A stretch of DNA of 64,000 bases, from assembly GCA_963457665.1 (NCBI GenBank), contig OY735222.1:38196581-38260580 (forward strand). The letters are read 5' to 3'. This document shows positions 63,501 through 64,000 of this stretch, piece after piece. Source of the DNA: Thysanoteuthis rhombus (Eukaryota > Mollusca > Cephalopoda > Oegopsida > Thysanoteuthidae). Under the pieces are notes generated by a model. That model made no database searches. It worked only from the letters and a program-made list of their open reading frames with translations, and had not been told where the DNA came from. The translations under genes and the position numbers were made by a program. Positions within the stretch are counted from its first letter, which is position 1, and each line of letters begins with the position of its first letter.

Positions 63501-64000
63501 CGAATTTATTCAAAATGAGTTAAGTAACTCCCCATCTGGATTCAGAACTACAAGGAAGCATTGTTATTGAAATGCATTATTCCCGTAGTTTTAATAAAAA
63601 ATATAACAGGGAAATTTAATACAAAAACAAGACATGAAAATGTACTTAAAGTAAAAATGTTCTGCACCATGACAAAACACTTAGAATCTTTTACTATAAA
63701 ATAAAATAAATACGTAGAGGGATATTATTGTATTGTAGCAGCAAGCAGTAGTAGTCATAAAAGATAACAGCTACAAGTAGATATGGATGTAAGTAAAATA
63801 TAAATATAGGTAAATCAAAATATAAAAACTCACCTAATAGAGCAGCAAACAGACAAAAGCGATTAAGGTGAAGATTGAGACATTTAGCTATGTCGTCCAT
63901 GATGTACTCCTTAGTTTCTAGTGAACCTTTGTAAGTAAGCTTCAAGTTATTTGAACAGAAATACCTCGGTGGGTCAAATATTGCATACATTGAGTCTTGG
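28064..64000 (-). CDS. FAM120A: FAM120 family protein (constitutive coactivator of PPAR-gamma-like), C-terminal 819 residues, 17 exons, 5' partial
   Basis: Exons in coding order: 64000-63834 (partial), 46749-46667, 44924-44830, 44432-44323, 43654-43587, 40615-40528, 39345-39299, 38725-38588, 37443-37287, 36454-36199, 35533-35425, 34361-34155, 33207-32979, 30940-30793, 30661-30571, 29212-29055, 28373-28064. All have GT/AG boundaries and phases agree across every junction. The family has an N-terminal XPG/FEN1-like (PIN) fold lacking nuclease activity and an RNA-binding C-terminus, and vertebrate FAM120A is a cytoplasmic RNA-binding scaffold. Seen here: the end of the XPG-like domain (FAALLGNHILPDEDL), a short variable linker, the conserved middle (LYRPVRQ, KNRRLRAFLTCLKSDTP, RQELDAFLAMAVSP, PIPWTMCCPWLYFDGKLF, TPLIDMCDGQ), GGQLEIAGVVVG, and RG-rich tail exons. 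A/C rather than B type is inferred from GGQLEIAG and the RG tail. About 200 N-terminal residues lie outside. Confidence 0.95.
28166..28210 (-). repeat. Coding ACC/ACT triplet repeat (poly-Thr)
   Basis: Fifteen codons that are only ACC or ACT on the coding strand, GGT/AGT on +. Confidence 0.95.
28374..29054 (-). other. FAM120A: FAM120 intron 16
   Basis: GA repeat next to the acceptor and poly-A/CAAAA runs near 28928-29010. No exon seen. Confidence 0.8.
29055..29212 (-). CDS. FAM120A: FAM120 window exon 16 (RG-rich)
   Basis: Acceptor TTTTCCAG, donor GTAAGT. Encodes HDPRFPRGRGFRPATRR, ARPKPGNKPRN and IGRGRGCTVEITG, a basic RG-rich segment expected to bind RNA. Confidence 0.9.
29213..30570 (-). 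other. FAM120A: FAM120 intron 15
   Basis: A poly-A of about 30 bases at 30334-30363 and otherwise unique AT-rich sequence. No exon seen. Confidence 0.8.
30571..30661 (-). CDS. FAM120A: FAM120 window exon 15 (RG-rich)
   Basis: Acceptor GTTTCAG, donor GTAAGA. Encodes VQRGIVSGRALRGKPSQ and GMGRGMRTGG, part of the arginine/glycine-rich tail. Confidence 0.9.
30793..30940 (-). CDS. FAM120A: FAM120 window exon 14
   Basis: Acceptor CTTGCAG, donor GTATTG. Encodes RGGQLEIAGVVVGSWG, AARGRASNMAPQ and VMSVGGPGK, matching GGKLEIAG and VSVGGPA blocks of vertebrate FAM120A/C. Confidence 0.95.
31205..31600 (+). pseudogene. Degenerate mariner-like transposase fragment
   Basis: In one + frame VQHYFNKFRSRN is followed by ETNNKSQERLRPVF and NAELLTAVANDP, resembling the helix-turn-helix part of mariner transposases (spaced as W..RF..G, SGRP, L...V..NP). 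Then a stop and a frame change, and EEWIAHELREI resembles the W.PHEL segment. Broken by stops and frameshifts, with no catalytic triad visible. Confidence 0.5.
32820..32965 (+). repeat. Composite SINE-like repeat C1, head only
   Basis: Shares with 34992, 43859 and 54686: AAGACTGGCTACAGCAGGGT, then CTGAAGATGAT, GAAACTTTTGTA and a TTTATGAGATAAATA-like stretch. The tRNA-like part is missing; it stops near exon 13. Confidence 0.7.
32979..33207 (-). CDS. FAM120A: FAM120 window exon 13
   Basis: Acceptor CTATGCAG, donor GTAAGT. Encodes VLKVERMRQAIMEGLKVEF, then a Pro/Tyr/Asn-rich segment and KGRGRGILG. The VE.MRQ..EGL motif is conserved and the rest is low-complexity. Confidence 0.93.
33208..34154 (-). 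other. FAM120A: FAM120 intron 12
   Basis: AT-rich with A-runs near 33585 and 33899. No exon or recognisable repeat body seen. Confidence 0.75.
34155..34361 (-). CDS. FAM120A: FAM120 window exon 12
   Basis: Acceptor CTTTTCAG, donor GTAGGC, 69 codons. Encodes RGVHLASLFMAGIETAIFAN, CGAPIPWTMCCPWLYFDGKL and TPLIDMCDGQ, diagnostic for the family. Confidence 0.96.
34857..34940. repeat. Compound (TA)n(CA)n microsatellite
   Basis: TA repeat to about 34916, then CA repeat to 34940, preceded by an AAC/poly-A stretch. Confidence 0.97.
34992..35405 (+). repeat. Composite SINE-like repeat C1
   Basis: Head AAGCCTAGCTGCTGCATGGC, middle GATGATTACTGCGACTTTTG, tRNA-like GTCAGTTTGATTCAGTTGGT with GTGATTTCAAATCAC, then GGGGAATGTTAATTTTATAT and the tail GTAGAAAAAACAAAGTTAAC. 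Collinear with 43859-44215 and 54686-55190. Confidence 0.75.
35425..35533 (-). CDS. FAM120A: FAM120 window exon 11
   Basis: Acceptor CCTTACAG, donor GTAAAA. Encodes YILQTSRILQRQELDAFLAM and AVSPLLHDIQIMQDLK. Confidence 0.95.
35534..36198 (-). other. FAM120A: FAM120 intron 10
   Basis: No repeat body or exon recognised. Confidence 0.75.
36199..36454 (-). CDS. FAM120A: FAM120 window exon 10
   Basis: Acceptor TTGGTAG, donor GTACCC. Encodes KEWVIRKG, IERLWLGQQADDKNRRL, RAFLTCLKSDTPLMLN and VPQHLLLMCCVHR, one of the most conserved stretches of the family. Confidence 0.96.
36455..37286 (-). other. FAM120A: FAM120 intron 9
   Basis: No repeat body or exon recognised. The + open frame at 36887-37105 has no recognisable product. 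Confidence 0.7.
37287..37443 (-). CDS. FAM120A: FAM120 window exon 9
   Basis: Acceptor TTTTTCAG, donor GTGAGA. Encodes GEVKLEICLEDD, DLPSYVELYRPVRQTLYSVL and FNLNKLK, matching the LYRPVRQ block of the family. Confidence 0.95.
37708..38133. repeat. Inverted-repeat (fold-back) element with tRNA-like centre
   Basis: Left arm 37708-37828 and right arm 38011-38133 are reverse complements with mismatches. Paired blocks include ATTCTGTAT with ATACAGAAT, TCCGACAGAAT with ATTCTGTCGAA, ATATTATATTGAAACT with GTTTCAATATAATA, and TTAATATATCACTTGGCCTAG with CTAGGCTAAGTGATATATTAA. The loop of about 180 bases includes the tRNA-like segment. Confidence 0.85.
37862..37945 (-). tRNA. tRNA-like sequence / tRNA pseudogene or SINE head
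   Basis: On the minus strand: D-arm-like GCTCAATGGTAAGAGC, a possible anticodon stem-loop with GCTGCATCGAAGCGGC, and a T-arm GCAGGTTCAATTCCTGC with a good B-box. The acceptor stem does not pair cleanly and no CCA is present, so a functional tRNA is unlikely. Confidence 0.5.
38588..38725 (-). CDS. FAM120A: FAM120 window exon 8
   Basis: Acceptor TTTTATAG, donor GTGAGT, 46 codons. Encodes LPQISPEIMRIASERHQK and GLMSPWVYQLL, the start of the conserved central region. Confidence 0.94.
38726..39298 (-). other. FAM120A: FAM120 intron 7
   Basis: Contains a repeat at 39175-39265 (TTGGTGCGACTTGTACGTGT, then ACTTAAAAACTGAAGAAACC). It is shared with 4530-4800 in the same orientation and, inverted, with 52955-53000. 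Confidence 0.7.
39299..39345 (-). CDS. FAM120A: FAM120 window exon 7 (47-base linker microexon)
   Basis: Acceptor CTTTTTAG, donor GTGAGT. Encodes GDSKKNTADNSWNQTQ. Includes nine A in a row in the coding sense. Phase 1 in, phase 0 out, consistent with both neighbours. Confidence 0.72.
39346..40527 (-). other. FAM120A: FAM120 intron 6
   Basis: Poly-A-rich stretch at 40358-40400. The + open frame 39902-40255 has no recognisable product. No exon seen. Confidence 0.7.
40528..40615 (-). CDS. FAM120A: FAM120 window exon 6 (linker)
   Basis: Acceptor TACATAG, donor GTATGT. Encodes ETSGYADSANPQIVIDPPNQ and ILQDHIDQT. No family block recognised; the exon is supported by splice sites and by phase 0 in, phase 1 out. 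Confidence 0.78.
40616..43586 (-). other. FAM120A: FAM120 intron 5, mostly satellite
   Basis: About 85 percent of this intron is the A/C-rich array at 41041-43578. The remaining 40616-41040 is unremarkable. Confidence 0.9.
41041..43578. repeat. Large A/C-rich, nearly G-free tandem array
   Basis: Units built on AACACTCACACA plus an A-run. Three unit types alternate in blocks: A (about 27 bases, with CAAAAACAACACTCACAC), B (about 31 bases, AACACTCACACACACAAAAA plus CCAACAAC) and C (about 22 bases, CAACACTCACAC plus 8-10 A). Order: A 41098-41390; B 41508-41750; C 41755-41995; B 42030-42240; mixed; B 42360-42770; C 42775-43010; B 43017-43190; C and mixed 43195-43540; poly-A to 43578. Apart from one G near 43399, the + strand lacks G across about 2.4 kb. 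Confidence 0.95.
43587..43654 (-). CDS. FAM120A: FAM120 window exon 5 (linker), abuts the satellite array
   Basis: Acceptor CATTTTCAG, donor GTAAGT. Encodes TGLPRQTSSHAMHNGQ and RKDNI, low-complexity linker. Frame joins both neighbours. Its donor is followed after about eight bases by poly-T and then the GT-rich array on this strand. Confidence 0.8.
43655..44322 (-). other. FAM120A: FAM120 intron 4
   Basis: Half is the composite repeat at 43859-44215; an AAT run lies at 44297-44312. Confidence 0.8.
43859..44215 (+). repeat. Composite SINE-like repeat C1
   Basis: Head AAGCCTGGCTGCTGCAGGGT, tRNA-like A-box TTTAGCTCAGTCAGTAAGAG (44052-44071), B-box-like GATTTCAAATCA (44098-44109), tail GTAGAAAAACAAAGTTAACA. 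Best-preserved tRNA-like part of the family. Confidence 0.78.
44323..44432 (-). CDS. FAM120A: FAM120 window exon 4
   Basis: Acceptor TTTTCTAG, donor GTATGT, 110 bases. Encodes KQELVTKLKQSVQYY and GFLKYKPRVK, the end of the folded N-terminal module. Confidence 0.9.
44433..44829 (-). other. FAM120A: FAM120 intron 3
   Basis: Unremarkable AT-rich intron of 397 bases. Confidence 0.8.
44830..44924 (-). CDS. FAM120A: FAM120 window exon 3
   Basis: Acceptor TATTTCAG, donor GTATGT. Encodes LTPEKVIKAVVDYVRKLP and DNLDAIGDDIF, matching the family VIKAVADYVR block. Confidence 0.94.
44925..46666 (-). other. FAM120A: FAM120 intron 2
   Basis: Holds the tRNA-derived SINE at 45207-45500 and a poly-A tract at 46149-46180. 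No exon seen. Confidence 0.8.
45207..45500 (+). repeat. tRNA-derived SINE
   Basis: Head GCTCAGATAGTGTAATGGTTA (A-box region, about 45212-45232), then B-box GGGGTTTGATTCCC (45259-45272). This is followed by a roughly 220-base body ending AAGAGTCAGGACACTTTACC, shared with 8619-8825. Head and body order is that of a tRNA-derived SINE. Confidence 0.75.
46667..46749 (-). CDS. FAM120A: FAM120 window exon 2
   Basis: Acceptor ATTCAG, donor GTGAGC. Encodes NHILPDEDLVEFFKDEVYKA, continuing FAALLG of the previous exon 17 kb away exactly as in family members. Confidence 0.95.
49225..49300. repeat. Extra inverted-repeat-like copy inside the transposon
   Basis: CAGTATTTTTTTTAGCAGTT, TCCATGGCAATAG and TTAAACTGTCCCTGACAG resemble the right-arm text at about 52008-52062 in the same orientation. 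It lies outside the left arm, suggesting nested duplication. Confidence 0.55.
50240..50990 (+). pseudogene. Broken transposon-encoded protein remnant
   Basis: Successive frames give FFTQLQVRETLDCMYL, THKIHYTEEHGPCHLMMAD, GHWVLVNFEGKHFTGEL and FWKWPDKEHTIPHDTFEVE, separated by stops and frameshifts. The arrangement looks like the C-terminal part of a transposon protein found in invertebrate and fish repeats. Family not identified with certainty. Confidence 0.45.
54686..55190 (+). repeat. Composite SINE-like repeat C1 with duplicated tRNA-like part
   Basis: Head AAGCCCAACAGTTGCAGCAT. Then two tRNA-like parts, 54866-54945 (TCAGTATAGTTCATTCGGTA, GATGTCAAATCA) and 55014-55095 (GATTCTGCTCAGTTGGTAAG, GATTTCAAATCTC). 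Then the tail GTAGAAAAACAAGGTCAAC. Longer than other copies because the central part is repeated. Confidence 0.7.
56340..56770. repeat. Duplicated segment, two units
   Basis: TCCTTCAAGTTACTCTTCAAGC near 56357 and TCCTTCAAGTTCCTCTTCAAGC near 56707, each followed by C.AAA and TCAGT. Units about 350 bases apart. Confidence 0.6.
58310..58785. repeat. Tandem plus inverted units of the 9970 element
   Basis: Direct units at about 58340 and 58490 (ATTTGATTGAAATTCA, GAGATATTGTG) and an inverted unit at about 58665-58785 (CAATATCTCCAAAAGTTCTC, TGAAATTTTGTGAA, ending GGCAGAGGT). The unit core is shared with 9970-10270. Confidence 0.7.
59755..59905 (-). mobile_element. LINE retrotransposon 3' end (RT ORF C-terminus)
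   Basis: Minus-strand frame reads NTRWRDELDKFGKYW, then HDRELWQILGKVCVQRRT. This matches the widespread C-terminal motif of invertebrate non-LTR elements (RWRDDL.K..G..W...A.DR..W..LGEAYVQQW). It is followed by an ATG-type microsatellite tail (CATCATCATCATC on +), typical of such 3' ends. Strongly 5' truncated. Confidence 0.8.
60540..61430 (-). pseudogene. Degenerate mariner-family transposase
   Basis: Read on the minus strand from 61430. VQRPSMSINKIVAEVEELV (the SGRPS and helix-turn-helix linker region), then SLWLDWCQKS (like ARWVP), then fragments such as KADSSVQKFMATVFC, and near 60700-60800 a degraded stretch before PKTQRTFEG-like text that corresponds to the PYSPDLAPSDYHLFP..K..L.G region. 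Multiple stops and frameshifts; not functional. Catalytic residues cannot be placed reliably. Confidence 0.65.
61695..61800 (+). repeat. tRNA-like A-box remnant
   Basis: TCCAGTAGCTCAGCGATTAG with AGCGGTCGTGCG resembles a tRNA D-arm and anticodon arm. No B-box follows, so it is a fragment of a tRNA-derived repeat at most. Confidence 0.35.
61947..61976. repeat. (AAT)n microsatellite
   Basis: About ten AAT triplets, ending in AAC variants. Confidence 0.95.
62400..62900 (-). promoter_or_regulatory. CpG-richer patch with YY1-like motif inside FAM120 intron
   Basis: Contains CACGTG (about 62410), CGCGTACGGTAGCCGCCATC (62651-62670) and GCTTCGCCG. The minus strand reads CAGGATGGCGGC, a close YY1 element match, on the same strand as FAM120. 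The local CpG density exceeds that of the surrounding intron. Candidate internal promoter; not proven. Confidence 0.35.
63834..64000 (-). CDS. FAM120A: FAM120 window exon 1 (partial)
   Basis: Runs off the right edge. Encodes QDSMYAIFDPPRYF through NRFCLFAALLG, the helix-rich part of the XPG-like domain. Donor GTGAGT; the last G splits a Gly codon. The start of this exon is outside the window. Confidence 0.93.

Larger units (their letters stand above)
46750..63833 (-). other. FAM120A: FAM120 intron 1 of the window (17 kb)
   Basis: Between the partial exon and exon 2, whose frames join. Holds a DNA transposon (48416-52203), composite C1 repeat (54686-55190), duplicated segment (56340-56770), tandem/inverted element (58310-58785), LINE 3' end (59755-59905), mariner relic (60540-61430) and a CpG/YY1 patch (62400-62900). 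No further FAM120 exon is needed by phase or family alignment. Confidence 0.85.

Noticed and set aside
63694..63833. Extension of the last open frame beyond FAALLG
   Set aside because: GTGAGT donor follows FAALLG, and the family sequence continues in the exon at 46749, so this part is intron read-through.

Overview
This is an animal nuclear genome window. It is AT-rich and intron-dense and full of simple repeats, tRNA-derived SINE-like repeats and decayed DNA transposons. Gene structure and repeat style (many tRNA-like A/B-box repeats and a recurring repeat with a core like acaacgtttcagc) suggest a lophotrochozoan, most likely a cephalopod mollusc such as an octopus. The species assignment is inference. 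Only two protein-coding genes could be supported, and both were rebuilt exon by exon from splice sites, frame continuity and family similarity.

Gene 1 (+ strand, 2523-19744) is EEF1AKMT2/METTL10, the lysine methyltransferase of elongation factor eEF1A. It has six coding exons and a 224-residue product. Every exon boundary keeps frame, and the start, SAM-binding motif, DKGT motif and C-terminal motif are all visible.

Gene 2 (- strand, 28064 to beyond 64000) is the FAM120 (constitutive coactivator of PPAR-gamma-like, FAM120A/C type) gene. Seventeen coding exons lie in the window and encode the C-terminal 819 residues. The N-terminal part of the XPG/FEN1-like domain lies beyond the right edge. 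The two genes converge: their 3' ends face each other across about 8.3 kb (19.7-28.1 kb), with opposed AATAAA signals only about 40 bases apart near 20.8 kb.

Layout: 0-2.5 kb, upstream region with a CRE/YY1-bearing CpG patch and a TA repeat; 2.6-12.3 kb, METTL10 intron 1, a mosaic of old repeats; 12.4-16.3 kb, intron 2 with a roughly 1.2 kb decayed palindrome; 16.3-19.7 kb, exons 3-6; 19.7-28 kb, convergent 3' regions with a hAT-type MITE that has recognisable target-site duplications; 28-46.7 kb, sixteen FAM120 exons; 46.7-63.8 kb, one 17 kb FAM120 intron holding a 3.8 kb DNA transposon with long inverted repeats, a LINE 3' end, a mariner relic and a CpG/YY1 patch; 63.8-64 kb, the partial exon.

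The most striking unexplained structure is a roughly 2.5 kb, almost G-free satellite-like array (41.04-43.58 kb) in a FAM120 intron. It begins only a few bases downstream of a 5' splice site and has a block (higher-order) organisation. It creates long open frames on the + strand that are composition artefacts. A hairpin with a tRNA-like centre (37.7-38.1 kb) is the second oddity. No virus, CRISPR array or prokaryotic system was seen.
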